The translations under genes and the position numbers were made by a program. The notes below the pieces were generated by a model, which worked only from the letters and a program-made list of their open reading frames with translations, did not search any database and was not told where the DNA came from. Of a stretch of 64,000 nucleotides of DNA, positions 12,101 through 19,621 are shown piece after piece; positions within the stretch are counted from its first letter, which is position 1; each line of letters opens with the position of its first letter. Origin of the DNA: Aridibaculum aurantiacum. GTDB taxonomy: Bacteria > Bacteroidota > Bacteroidia > Chitinophagales > Chitinophagaceae. The stretch spans positions 1,054,001-1,118,000 of the forward strand of contig NZ_JAFEWC010000001.1 of assembly GCF_017355875.1 (NCBI RefSeq), in the 5' to 3' direction.

Positions 12101-14848
12101 GTAAATAGCCTGGTAGTTCACCAGCAACCGGCAAGCAGCACCTTTGTTACCAATGGCTCGTACAATGGTATTACCAATAGCTTCCTGCTTACTGGAACCA
12201 GTTCTCTGGCAGTAGGACAAGTTGGAATACTTCGTCTTACGCTTACGGTTAATCCTGCAGGTCTTGGTGGACCGTTCTATAATTCAGCAAATGCATTTGG
12301 AGTAAGTCCGGGTGGAAGGTTTGCTGTTGACAACTCGCAGGATGGACCAGAAGTAGATCCTGATAATGACAACGATCCTACAAACAATAACGATCCAACG
12401 CCAATAACCTTCTTCGAAAATCCGAAGATCGGCCTATCGAAGCGACTGGTAAGCGTGGTGCAAACTACACCTGGTGTTAACCGTGTGACCTTTGAATTGA
12501 AGGTGAGAAACTTTGGTGATGTGGAGCTTCGCAACATCCGCATTACGGATGATATCGTTACGCAGTTTGCAGGTGTATTCCCTACATCATTCTCTGCTAC
12601 TGAAGGAACCTTGTTTGCTAATTCAGCATGGAATGGAACTGCATCATCTAATATACTTGCCGATGAGCAACGACTGGCAGTAGGAGATTCAGGTACTGTA
12701 TTCGTAAGCTTCATTGTGGTGCCACGTACCACTACGCGCCGCGACAACCTTGCATCGGCAAGTGGCGTTACCATAATGGGTGTGCAGGTGACGGATGTAT
12801 CTACTGATGGATTAAATCCGGATGCTGACCTTGATGGCGATCCTAATAATGATGACGTACCTACGCCTGTTAACTTCATCTTGTATACATGGGATCGTGA
12901 TGGGGATGGAGTACCAGATGAGATAGATATAGATGACGATAATGATGGTATCACTGACTTTGTAGAAGTGTGTGGCCCAGGTGCTACTACCTTTAGCTGC
13001 ACACCAAACGGCAGCGATCCATCTGGTGATGATGACGATGATGGTATACCAAACTGGCAGGATGCTGACTGGTGTACATTGAATGCAGCAGGTGCTTGTT
13101 CTTTCTTAGATGCCGACGGCGATGGCATACCTGACTACCTTGACCGCGACAGCGACAATGATGGTATACCTGATGTAATAGAAGCTGGTGGTGTGGACGC
13201 AGATGGCGATGGCATTATAGATAATTATTGCGATACAGATGGTGATGGTCTTTCACAGAATGTAGATGCCAACAACACAGGCGCTGCAGGTAGTGGTGTA
13301 GGATTGGGCTCACCTGATTTTGATGGTGATGGTGTACCTAACTACAAAGATCTTGATAGTGATAATGATGGTATACCTGATATAGTAGAAAGCTATGGTG
13401 CAGATACAAACAATGATGGTCGTGTAGACAACTTCACTGATGCTGATGGCGATGGCTGGACTGACAGGTATGATGGCGATGCTGATGGTGATGGTGTGGT
13501 TGAGAACCTGTCGGGCGTACTGGTACTTTCAATGCCTGATGCGGGTTATGTAAACTGTGCTAATCCTGGTAATGGCCGCGCTACCTGTTATGCTCTGCGT
13601 GGAAACTTAGATGGTCATGGCCTGCCAAACTTCCTTGACCTGGATAGTGATGGCGATGGTTTAACCGATGCAGTAGAGAGTGGTATAACTGCTGTTACGT
13701 ATACACGTAGTATGGTTACTGGTTCTTTGACCAATGGCTGGAGCAACGACCTAAGTGCGCTTAGTGAATTATCTCTTCGCAATACCGATGGTATTGGTCG
13801 CCCGGATATTTATGATATAGACAGTGATAACGATGGTATAACAGACAACATTGAAGCACAACCAACCGGCAGCTATGTAGTTCCTACTGATGCGGATACT
13901 GATGGTGATGGACTAGTAGATGTATATGACATCTTCAATGGTATTGGTGGCAATGGTATTACGCCATATGATCACGATGCTGATGGTACGCCTGATTACC
14001 GCGACCTGGATACAGACAACGATGGTGCACCTGATCGCAATGAAGGTGATAAACGTTTTGAAACATTAACACAGGCAGCTATCAATACATCAGGCGATAC
14101 AGATGGCGATGGCTTAATGGACATCTTTGACATCTTTAGCCATTCTACACCATGTGGTACGCCGCTGATGAACGTAGTGATGAACAACATGGGACCTAAT
14201 GGCAATTACCATGGTCCTACACCGGGTGGCTCACGTGTACAACTGGTACAATCATTTGCTGCTGCAAGCAACCGCGACTGGAGGAATAGTACAGTACTGC
14301 CATTGCAGGTTGTACAATTTACCGGAAGCCTGCACAACACAACTGCCACTCTTAAGTGGAATGTACTGCAGGAGAGCAGTGTTACATGGTACCAGGTGGA
14401 GAGAAGTGTGGATGGTGTTGTATTCAATATGGTTGGTAAAGTGAATGCACTGAATCAAAGCGTTGCCAGCTATACGTACGCAGATGATGTTAGCAGTGTG
14501 AATGGTGAGTATGTCTTCTACCGCATAACGCAGGTGAACACCGATGGCAACAAGTACAGCACACATATCATCCGCTTGAAGTTGCAGAAAGCAGCAGCGT
14601 CAATGAGCATCTATCCTAATCCAATAGCGAGTGTTGCTACACTTTCTGTTACATCAGAAGTGAAAGATGCAGCTACTCTGATGATAACAGATGTATTAGG
14701 TAAGGCAATAGTTACGCGCCGCATCAACATAGAGAAAGGCAATAACAACATTACGTTGTATGACTTTGGATCTATGGCAGGTGGAACCTATTTTGTCAAG
14801 CTGATCATCCAGCAAAAAGTCTTTGTAGAAAAAGTTTCTAAACAATAG
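6140..14848 (+). CDS. Giant T9SS adhesin with SprB, DUF11-type and TSP3 repeats
   Basis: About 2902 residues from the ATG at 6140; a GTG at 6128 in the same frame is an alternative. The signal peptide ends near the ANAQ motif. Domain order: an unrecognised N-terminal region, a first DUF11-like module (~7650-8030), two Ig/cadherin-like modules (NDTDAD and NDSDID motifs), a PKD-like domain, five SprB repeats (~8880-10040), and six DUF11-type modules each opening with an IGVAKR-like motif (~10040-12880). A TSP3 calcium-binding array (~12890-14130), a fibronectin-like module and a type A T9SS sorting domain ending VSKQ follow. The protein is long enough to reach far from the cell, so a role as surface adhesin or gliding-related filament is likely. 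The C-terminal ~650 residues match those of the gene ending at 3089, pointing to a tandem duplication. A strong terminator follows at once. Confidence 0.9.
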   Translation: MNNISFKSSLGSSMKSMLLWLLMLSLTITANAQVVNKRLYLKSGNGLSRVMPTSTTISSTAPLIKQTATMVLNGSFATSNSGSNTGSLASTAFTPSGTNRLLLISIGSVVGANNAVSSATFGGVAMTKLTETQSAGFKVEYWFLKSPATTSGTIQINWPTGNILECAVGYTVMNNVDLINTFGVPANAAGTGASALSVPSAAGDIVVDAIATNSNNFTVGTGQTQLFAAGTNSVKVRSSWINAATGNATSTTMNWTGMNSAWVHQGVAIKGNSNDASFTQNPAMCSPFVISGGQPITIVAHAAVAANTVSVATVPVSAELTVGGTVIFSSLNAANSGLGATGTTGTLTWTGTIPSNIIVAAGQPVVLTLSNDYSAADIRIDFDATNKVSYVQLPTTTYINVNSLNVRNAPAGGGAVVTQQAIGVANYIRAVVSDPFGFDDITGLNISINGGAPLAATSVATAGCTRTYEYMWTPTTSGAFTIQATAREGTEGTVTHSATTNFTVVRPSVSVVKTKTAPAGASTVGSNITYNIAITNTGQSPISLLPLQDIFSSSALQYVSATPAPSSVSAGLVTWNNLASSSLAAGATTNVSVTFTILSNNNPLNNTARVEGARDNLNYLAPTASNTVSVTVANVPDAVIDRFYISGAIALNLLANDTDADVAGFLSAHTGSYNVTIDAAPGMGSATVNGDRTIQFNPTGMSEDALSTFRYRVTEIATGLWDTATVFVRFSGVNNPPAALSDVASTLVNEAVRINVLGNDSDIDGVLQTPTITAAPANGTVVVNADRTITYTPFNGFTGTDVFTYRICDDGFPLPAQCTNATVTVAVVNAIVVCQQSSHTFTVAAVPGATSYTWTVPAGATVSSAYTGTLPNPITTGTSITINFNGVAPGAQTLCARPTNECGDGTSQCTDVFVNRMDLATAVTNVLCRSSNTGAIALTVTGGRAPITYSWTGPSGYTSTAQNPTGLLAGTYTVTATDRYGCTATATATITQPATSLSVNGTVTNENPFGSMNGAIDITPAGGTAPYSYSWSNGSVSEDISNLAGGTYTVTVRDANGCTVSRIFTVQAIGAPLSISSLTKVDIRCTGAATGSIELEVIGGSGTYTYTWSGPSGYTAATQDITNLAAGTYTVVVNDGSNTVTNSITINQPAAALSASTTPTNVSCNGGANGSITLTPAGGTAPYSYLWSNGATTKDLTGLAAGNYSVIVTDANGCTTTATQTITQPTSPVTGTAVITNSNCAAGNTGAIVLTPSGGTAPYTYLWSNGATTKDLSGLAPGYYSVVITDALGCSSGRSFNVGNACIGVAKAIASTPINNGNGSYTLTYSIKVENKGTVALNNVQVTENLANTFVGATSFAVSSITSGSFTVNSGFNGTGNNNLLAAPLGTLAVGESKFVALTVTVVPGTKLGVYDNTAIANAQDANGVAVSDASQNGTDTDPDNDGNPTNNNIPTPLTFIENPLIGVAKSVTAGPVNNLDGSYNVTYTITLKNFGDVQLRNVQVSDNFATTFGGAPVSVVSVTSGQLSVNNTFNGIGNNNLLAGTDILAVNEIKTVVVTVRVWPASLATYNNIAVASAQGPGNTVTTDNSTNGTNPDPDNDDNPNNNSIPTPVTFTEAPVIGLAKRVVGTPINNGDGSYSVQYQLLVKNVGNVPLKNIQVVDNLATTFGGRPVTVDSVRTSSAFVANNIYNGTSNLNLLAGNDSLAIGATATINIYLKVTPGNNLGVYNNTATANATGPLGTPTTDISNNGTDVDTENDGPGNNSIPTPLTFTEAPQIGVAKRVTTPVNNGNGTYSLSYIIRVENTGDGPVNTIQVQDDLVSTFTGATAFVVNGVTTTGTLTANNAFNGNSNRNLLTAPSTLARGASAEITINLTVTPGNKLGVYDNIAFATALSAGGNPVSDSSTNGSLVDPDGDGNPRNNQEPTPVQFSEAPKLGVAKRVLGAVTNNGNGTYTFTYEIKVQNMGDVPLHNVQVADALAEVFPAPATVAVNSLVVHQQPASSTFVTNGSYNGITNSFLLTGTSSLAVGQVGILRLTLTVNPAGLGGPFYNSANAFGVSPGGRFAVDNSQDGPEVDPDNDNDPTNNNDPTPITFFENPKIGLSKRLVSVVQTTPGVNRVTFELKVRNFGDVELRNIRITDDIVTQFAGVFPTSFSATEGTLFANSAWNGTASSNILADEQRLAVGDSGTVFVSFIVVPRTTTRRDNLASASGVTIMGVQVTDVSTDGLNPDADLDGDPNNDDVPTPVNFILYTWDRDGDGVPDEIDIDDDNDGITDFVEVCGPGATTFSCTPNGSDPSGDDDDDGIPNWQDADWCTLNAAGACSFLDADGDGIPDYLDRDSDNDGIPDVIEAGGVDADGDGIIDNYCDTDGDGLSQNVDANNTGAAGSGVGLGSPDFDGDGVPNYKDLDSDNDGIPDIVESYGADTNNDGRVDNFTDADGDGWTDRYDGDADGDGVVENLSGVLVLSMPDAGYVNCANPGNGRATCYALRGNLDGHGLPNFLDLDSDGDGLTDAVESGITAVTYTRSMVTGSLTNGWSNDLSALSELSLRNTDGIGRPDIYDIDSDNDGITDNIEAQPTGSYVVPTDADTDGDGLVDVYDIFNGIGGNGITPYDHDADGTPDYRDLDTDNDGAPDRNEGDKRFETLTQAAINTSGDTDGDGLMDIFDIFSHSTPCGTPLMNVVMNNMGPNGNYHGPTPGGSRVQLVQSFAAASNRDWRNSTVLPLQVVQFTGSLHNTTATLKWNVLQESSVTWYQVERSVDGVVFNMVGKVNALNQSVASYTYADDVSSVNGEYVFYRITQVNTDGNKYSTHIIRLKLQKAAASMSIYPNPIASVATLSVTSEVKDAATLMITDVLGKAIVTRRINIEKGNNNITLYDFGSMAGGTYFVKLIIQQKVFVEKVSKQ
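10040..12880 (+). repeat. Six tandem DUF11-type modules
   Basis: Six protein modules of about 157-165 residues start near 10045, 10520, 10990, 11460, 11935 and 12430. Each has an (I/L)G(V/L)(A/S)K opening, a conserved N-G-D(V) 'tension' segment and an acidic DPDxDxxPxNN linker before the next. They are diverged at DNA level, so old duplication rather than recent slippage is likely. Confidence 0.75.
12889..14848 (+). repeat. C-terminal module paralogous to 1126-3089
   Basis: The TSP3 array, fibronectin-like module and sorting domain follow the same order and length (~1960 bp) as in the first gene. Shared landmarks are [37 protein letters not shown] and PDRNEGDKR. Synonymous differences are many, so the copies have diverged. 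Confidence 0.85.
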
Positions 14849-14850
14849 CG

Positions 14851-14875
14851 AAAAGGGCCGAAAGGCCCTTTTTCA
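14851..14875 (+). terminator. Intrinsic terminator after the giant adhesin gene
   Basis: A stem of AAAAGGGCC (14851-14859) with its complement (14864-14872) has a GAAA tetraloop and a run of T. It starts 3 bp after the stop codon. Confidence 0.9.
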
Positions 14876-15083
14876 TTTTGCATAAGTGAAGAATGAATGG
14901 TGATATTTTATTTGGAATGCTGCTTCTAATAATACATCATTGATGTTCCTGTGAATTTTACAAGTAACTATCAGGAGCGAATGCTATTTCTTTGAGCCAA
15001 GGGTTAAGGTTTTGTTGTGACGCCGCTGGCAAGCCAAAACTTCTATCAGCCTATCTTTACTTTATGAAAAGGAGCAGTGGTGC

Positions 15084-15770
15084 ATGACAATACTGATAAT
15101 TGAGGATGATCCTACATTGGGCAACAACATAAAAGAAGCACTGGAGGCGGAAGACCTGCAGGCAGAACTGGTATTTGACGGTCAGCTTGCTGACAGGATG
15201 TTGCGCAAGAATAATTACGACTGCGTGATAATGGATGTAAACCTTCCCGGCAAGACTGGCTTCGACCTGTGCCGCGACTTTCGCACCATCAATGGACACA
15301 CACCCGTGCTGATGATAACAGCCTTCAGTGAACTGGATGATAAGGTGAGGGGTTTTGGCTGCGGTGCCGACGACTATCTTACCAAGCCTTTTTTCATGCG
15401 CGAACTGCTGCTGCGCGTACACGCCCTGCTGAAGCGTGCAAGGTTTAAGAGCAGTGGAGGTAACGGCGATAACAAGATCTATGCTGCTGATATATCCATT
15501 GATCCTGCAAAGAAGCAAGTGTACCGCCAAGGAACAGAGATAAGCCTGACGCCACGCGAATACCAGATACTGGAGCGCCTTTGCGAAAATCATGGAGAGG
15601 TGGTGCCAAAGCAAGAACTGATACGGGAAATATGGGGCACTTCAGTAGATGTGAACACCAACACCATTGAAGTTTACATCAACTTTTTGCGCAATAAGGT
15701 AGATAAGCCATTCGGCAAAAACACCATCAAAACCAAGGTCGGGTACGGCTACTACCTCGATACAGAATGA
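15084..15770 (+). CDS. OmpR-family response regulator
   Basis: A 228-residue two-domain regulator. The receiver domain has the acidic pair E8/D9, the phospho-acceptor Asp51 in MDVNLPG, and the TKPF lysine near residue 101. A winged-helix DNA-binding domain (~130-228) carries the SLTPREYQILERL motif. The stop overlaps the start of the kinase gene by 4 bp, so the two form one translation-coupled operon. The efflux genes that follow are the likely target, as in CusRS/CzcRS systems. AAGGAG lies upstream of the ATG. Confidence 0.95.
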   Translation: MTILIIEDDPTLGNNIKEALEAEDLQAELVFDGQLADRMLRKNNYDCVIMDVNLPGKTGFDLCRDFRTINGHTPVLMITAFSELDDKVRGFGCGADDYLTKPFFMRELLLRVHALLKRARFKSSGGNGDNKIYAADISIDPAKKQVYRQGTEISLTPREYQILERLCENHGEVVPKQELIREIWGTSVDVNTNTIEVYINFLRNKVDKPFGKNTIKTKVGYGYYLDTE

Positions 15771-17134
15771 AGATACGCAGCAAGATCCTCGTCAACTTTT
15801 CTATCACTGTTTTAGCCATTACAGCACTCTCTTTGTGCCTGATCTATTTCTTGTATGCAGCCAACCGCGAAGAAGAATTTCAGCAGCGGCAGAAAGAAAA
15901 AATTGAAATAACCATCAGCCTGCTGCGGCAATACAAGGACATGAGTGAAAGCCTTACCGGCATAATGGACCAGCTTACCATCAACGACTTTTACGATGAG
16001 AAGATGCTGGTATTCGACCAAAACAAAACGCTGATTTATGCCAGTGTTGATGATCTTCCTATTAACAACTATACGCAGCTACTGAGTAAGCTTTCGCCTG
16101 CTAATCATTGGGTAGAAACAAGGGAAGGTAAATATGATGTAGTAGCCATTTATATCCAGAGTGGCAGCAGGAGCTTTTATGCTATCAGCAAGGCATACGA
16201 TGCGTATGGCTTTGCCAAGCTCAACTTCCTTCGCAATACCATGCTCATCATTTTCGTGGTGACGGTACTGGTAGTGCTGGCTGTCTCATTTCTTCTTGCG
16301 CGAAAGATATCTCAACCACTGGCTGATCTTACAAAGCGGCTGAGTGACTTTAAACCTGGAGAAGAACAGGTGGAAATGGGAACGCAAACCAACACGTACG
16401 AGATCCATTACCTGAACCAGAAATTCAATGAGCTGATGCTGCGAACCAATGAAGCTTTCTTGTTTCAGAAGCATAGCATCCACCATATCTCGCACGAGCT
16501 AAAGACACCGCTGGCTGTTCTTGTTTCGGAGTTAGAAAAACTAAAGAATGTAACAGACATCGAACTGGTGCGGCAGCAACTTGAAAACCAGGTAGCAAAA
16601 GCCAAGTCGCTGGGCAGTATGATAAACGTACTGCTGGAGATTGCGAAAATGGAATCAGGACAGACAATCCCATCACAGAGCATACGCGTAGATGAACTGA
16701 TATTTGATGTGATAGACGAACTGGTGAGTGTATACCCGCATTTCAATTTTGATGTGCAATACCAACCAGAGGAATTTGATTTTGAACGATTGACCATAAC
16801 GGGCAACGAAATGCTGATCCGCCAGGTCTTCCTCAACCTGCTAACCAATAGCATCAACTATTCTGATAACAACAATGCGCAGTTGGTAATCAACTGCTCC
16901 TCATCCAGCACCGTTACTATCTCAATAATGAATACAGGCCAGCCGGTAAGTAAGGATGAAGAGCCTTTTCTGTTTGGGCGCTTCTTTCGTGGCAAAAACA
17001 GCAAAGGCAAAATGGGGTTTGGTCTTGGATTGATCTTGAGTAAAAAGATAGTAGATCATTATGCAGGAAAAATCGAGTATCACAATCCTGCTGCTAACGA
17101 AAATATCTTCAGGGTTCAGCTGCCCTTAAGTTGA
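15767..17134 (+). CDS. Sensor histidine kinase
   Basis: A 455-residue membrane kinase. A first membrane segment lies at ~8-30, a periplasmic sensor region of ~125 residues follows, and a second membrane segment lies at ~157-178. HAMP linker ~180-235. The HisKA domain has the phospho-accepting His243 in HHISHELKTPL. The HATPase domain has the N box (NLLTNSINYS) and G box (GFGLGLILSKKIV). It should phosphorylate the regulator encoded just upstream. The periplasmic signal cannot be read from the sequence; the efflux genes downstream suggest metal or envelope stress. Genes overlap by ATGA. Confidence 0.95.
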   Translation: MKIRSKILVNFSITVLAITALSLCLIYFLYAANREEEFQQRQKEKIEITISLLRQYKDMSESLTGIMDQLTINDFYDEKMLVFDQNKTLIYASVDDLPINNYTQLLSKLSPANHWVETREGKYDVVAIYIQSGSRSFYAISKAYDAYGFAKLNFLRNTMLIIFVVTVLVVLAVSFLLARKISQPLADLTKRLSDFKPGEEQVEMGTQTNTYEIHYLNQKFNELMLRTNEAFLFQKHSIHHISHELKTPLAVLVSELEKLKNVTDIELVRQQLENQVAKAKSLGSMINVLLEIAKMESGQTIPSQSIRVDELIFDVIDELVSVYPHFNFDVQYQPEEFDFERLTITGNEMLIRQVFLNLLTNSINYSDNNNAQLVINCSSSSTVTISIMNTGQPVSKDEEPFLFGRFFRGKNSKGKMGFGLGLILSKKIVDHYAGKIEYHNPAANENIFRVQLPLS

Positions 17135-17174
17135 TCTTTATTGACCTTAAGCTCATTTTAAGTCCTCTTTTAAG
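17126..17174 (+). promoter_or_regulatory. Candidate response-regulator operator (TTAAG direct repeats)
   Basis: The pentamer TTAAG occurs at 17126, 17147, 17158 and 17170, spaced 21, 11 and 12 bp, that is in phase with the DNA helix. The first copy overlaps the end of the kinase gene; the others sit in front of the efflux operon (start 17205). OmpR-family regulators bind direct repeats about 11 bp apart, so this may be the site for the adjacent regulator. Confidence 0.4.
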
Positions 17175-17204
17175 ACCATTGCACCTCAATCATTGGTGAC
17201 AATC

Positions 17205-18512
17205 ATGAGGCGCATTTTTTACAGCTTTTTATTTCTTCTTTCTCCTCTCTTTTTCTCTGTAGCTACGGCACAGCAAGACACGTTGCGGCTTACCCGTGTC
17301 CAATGCGAAGCTATCTTTTTAAAACAAAACCTGCAGTTAATGGCGGACAGGCTATCTATCCCGCACGCTGAGGCAATGGTGCTGCAGGCGGGGCTGTGGC
17401 CAAATCCAAATGTATCAATTGATGAAGTGAACCTGTGGGCTACACAAAAGCAGGTACAGGTATTTGGTGAAGGGCTGAAAGGTTTGGGCAACAGCAACTT
17501 TGGAAGAAATCAACAAATAAGTGTATCGGTAGAACAACTGGTGTTCACTGCCGGCAAACGAAAAAAACTGGTGGCGCTGGAACAGGTTGGGGTGGAGCAG
17601 TCCAAACAATATTTTGAAGAGCTACTGCGTAACCTAAAGCTCGAGCTGCGGCAACAACTTACTACAATGCAATACTTGCAGTTAAACCGAGGTATCTATG
17701 AGAACCAATTGCAGTCGGTGAAACAACTGACTGCAGCTTACCAGCGGCAGGTGCAGCGCGGTAACATACCACGTGGAGAACATACCAGGCTTAAGGCGCT
17801 GGAACTGGAATTGGCGAAGAATGCAAACGACCTGTCGCAGCAAATTTATGCTGCACAGAAGGAGTTGAAACTGCTTCTTCACTTAGATCCTACTACCACA
17901 CTTGAGATCCTGCCTGCCGGTTTTGAGCGGGATCTCAAAGGGTTTGATCAACTGTCGCTGCACCAGCTGGTACTCGCTACCAAAGATCATCGTCCCGATC
18001 TTAAACTGGCTCAACTGGATAAAGATTACTCCAGCCGCTTGTATGATTATGAAAGAGCCATGCGCGTTCCCGACCTGACGCTAAAGGGTGGCTACGATCG
18101 TGGAGGCAACTTTATGTACAATTTTATTGGCTTTGGTGTGTCGCTCGATCTTCCATTTACCAACCGCAACCAGGGCAATATAAAAGCTGCGCAAATAGGG
18201 CTACAGCAGGCAAACCTGCGCCAGCAGCTAATGGTGCAAACGGTGGAGCAGGAGGCAGTGCTGGCATGGCAGAATGTGGCTTCTTCCGTAGCCTTCTTAC
18301 GAAGCATTGAACAGGATTATGAGGCCAACCTTGATGACCTGCTTTCAGGCTATACCCGCGCCTTCACATCGCGCAATATCAGTCTGCTCGAATACCTCGA
18401 TTTCATGGAAGCTTACCTGGGCAACAAGAAGATCATTCTTGATGCTACCAGGGAAGTGAACGAAAGAGTAGAAGAACTGAATTATACCATCGGACAAGAC
18501 ATTTTGAAATAA
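17205..18512 (+). CDS. TolC/CzcC-type outer-membrane efflux factor
   Basis: About 435 residues. I use the ATG at 17205 because it starts a proper signal peptide (MRR then a hydrophobic stretch ending near ATAQ); a TTG start at 17193 is also open. The mature part is long alpha-helical/coiled-coil with two internally related halves (NPNVSIDE in the first, PDLTLKGGY in the second) and periodic Q/L/A patterns of outer-membrane efflux proteins. It would form the outer-membrane channel for the adaptor and pump encoded next. The spacing to the adaptor gene is 7 bp. Confidence 0.88.
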   Translation: MRRIFYSFLFLLSPLFFSVATAQQDTLRLTRVQCEAIFLKQNLQLMADRLSIPHAEAMVLQAGLWPNPNVSIDEVNLWATQKQVQVFGEGLKGLGNSNFGRNQQISVSVEQLVFTAGKRKKLVALEQVGVEQSKQYFEELLRNLKLELRQQLTTMQYLQLNRGIYENQLQSVKQLTAAYQRQVQRGNIPRGEHTRLKALELELAKNANDLSQQIYAAQKELKLLLHLDPTTTLEILPAGFERDLKGFDQLSLHQLVLATKDHRPDLKLAQLDKDYSSRLYDYERAMRVPDLTLKGGYDRGGNFMYNFIGFGVSLDLPFTNRNQGNIKAAQIGLQQANLRQQLMVQTVEQEAVLAWQNVASSVAFLRSIEQDYEANLDDLLSGYTRAFTSRNISLLEYLDFMEAYLGNKKIILDATREVNERVEELNYTIGQDILK

Positions 18513-18519
18513 CCACAAC

Positions 18520-19617
18520 ATGAAAAACTCCATTTTTTCTTTGATGCTCCTCACGCTGCTCATAAGCAGTTGCAAGCAAAATGAAAAGCAGGCGCTTGCG
18601 TCACAACCATCTGACTTCTGCCTTGATGACCAACTGCAAAAGGACCTCAATATTGTGCAGCCGGGTAAGAAGACAATAGAAGAACCCATTTCGCTAACAG
18701 GTGCTGTAGAGGCTAACCCCGATAAGGTGGTGCATTTTACCAGCCTTGTAAATGGCATTGTATCGGCTACTTATTTTTCACTGGGAGATAAAGTAACCAA
18801 AGGACAGGTACTTGCTGAATTGCGCAGTACCGAGTTAAGCTCGTTGCAGTCTGAGCTCTCTTCACTGTCGTCGCAGATACAGGTGGCGGAGCAAAAAAAG
18901 AAATCTGTTCAGTCCATGTTCGACGATGGTATTGCTTCGCAAAAGGAACTGTCGGAGGCGCAAAGCGAGCTGGACATACTGCGATCACAGCGCCAAAAGG
19001 TAACAGCTGATCTTTCACTGTACAGCGCAAGTGCAGGTAAAGGTGTGTTCCAGATAAAAGCACCTGCATCGGGTATAGTAACAGCAAAGACAGTATCAGC
19101 AGGCACACAGATCACTTCAGAAGGTGAGCCCCTGTTCACCATTTCTAATTTGAATGAAGTATGGGTAACGGTGAATGTATATGCTTCAAACATTCGTAAC
19201 ATACAGCAGGGAATGCCGGTGGAGATTAAAACACTATCGTATCCCGGCGAAACATTTACTGGCAAAATAGCAGCCATTTCACAAGCGCTGGATGAAGAGG
19301 CAAGGGTACTAAAGGCAAGGGTGGTGCTGCCCAATCCTGGTTTCCGCCTGAAGCCGGGAATGCTGGTAGATGTAATGGCACTCAAGCAGCAATTGGTAGA
19401 GGCCATTACCGTACCTACGGCTGCACTTGTTTTCGACAACAACCAGCATTATGTAGTGGTGCAAAAAGATCGTTGCAATATAGAAGCACGGCAGGTAGAG
19501 GTGCTGGCAAATCATAACGGTACCACCTTCCTTCATTCCACTTTATCAGAATCCGATAAGATCATATCCAAGAACCACCTGCTGATCTACGAGCAGTTGA
19601 AGAATTTCCAAAAGTAA
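18520..19617 (+). CDS. RND efflux membrane-fusion lipoprotein (CusB/CzcB type)
   Basis: 365 residues. The N-terminus carries a lipobox (LLISSC, Cys ~17), so it is anchored as a lipoprotein. Features in order: lipoyl-like half (TGAVEANPDKVV), a coiled-coil hairpin rich in S/E/Q (~110-160), the second lipoyl half (IKAPASGIVTAKTVSAG), a beta-barrel domain, and a membrane-proximal domain. It bridges the inner-membrane pump and the outer-membrane channel. It lies 7 bp after the channel gene and 4 bp before the pump gene, so they are one operon. No Cys/Met/His-rich metal-binding extension is seen, so the substrate stays open. Confidence 0.9.
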   Translation: MKNSIFSLMLLTLLISSCKQNEKQALASQPSDFCLDDQLQKDLNIVQPGKKTIEEPISLTGAVEANPDKVVHFTSLVNGIVSATYFSLGDKVTKGQVLAELRSTELSSLQSELSSLSSQIQVAEQKKKSVQSMFDDGIASQKELSEAQSELDILRSQRQKVTADLSLYSASAGKGVFQIKAPASGIVTAKTVSAGTQITSEGEPLFTISNLNEVWVTVNVYASNIRNIQQGMPVEIKTLSYPGETFTGKIAAISQALDEEARVLKARVVLPNPGFRLKPGMLVDVMALKQQLVEAITVPTAALVFDNNQHYVVVQKDRCNIEARQVEVLANHNGTTFLHSTLSESDKIISKNHLLIYEQLKNFQK

Positions 19618-19621
19618 CTGC

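Noticed and set aside
12277-13128. Long open frame on the minus strand (283 codons) inside the giant adhesin gene
   Set aside because: It is the antisense of the DUF11/TSP3 repeat region; its Ser/Pro-rich text is a by-product of repeated GAT/GGT codons on the coding strand.
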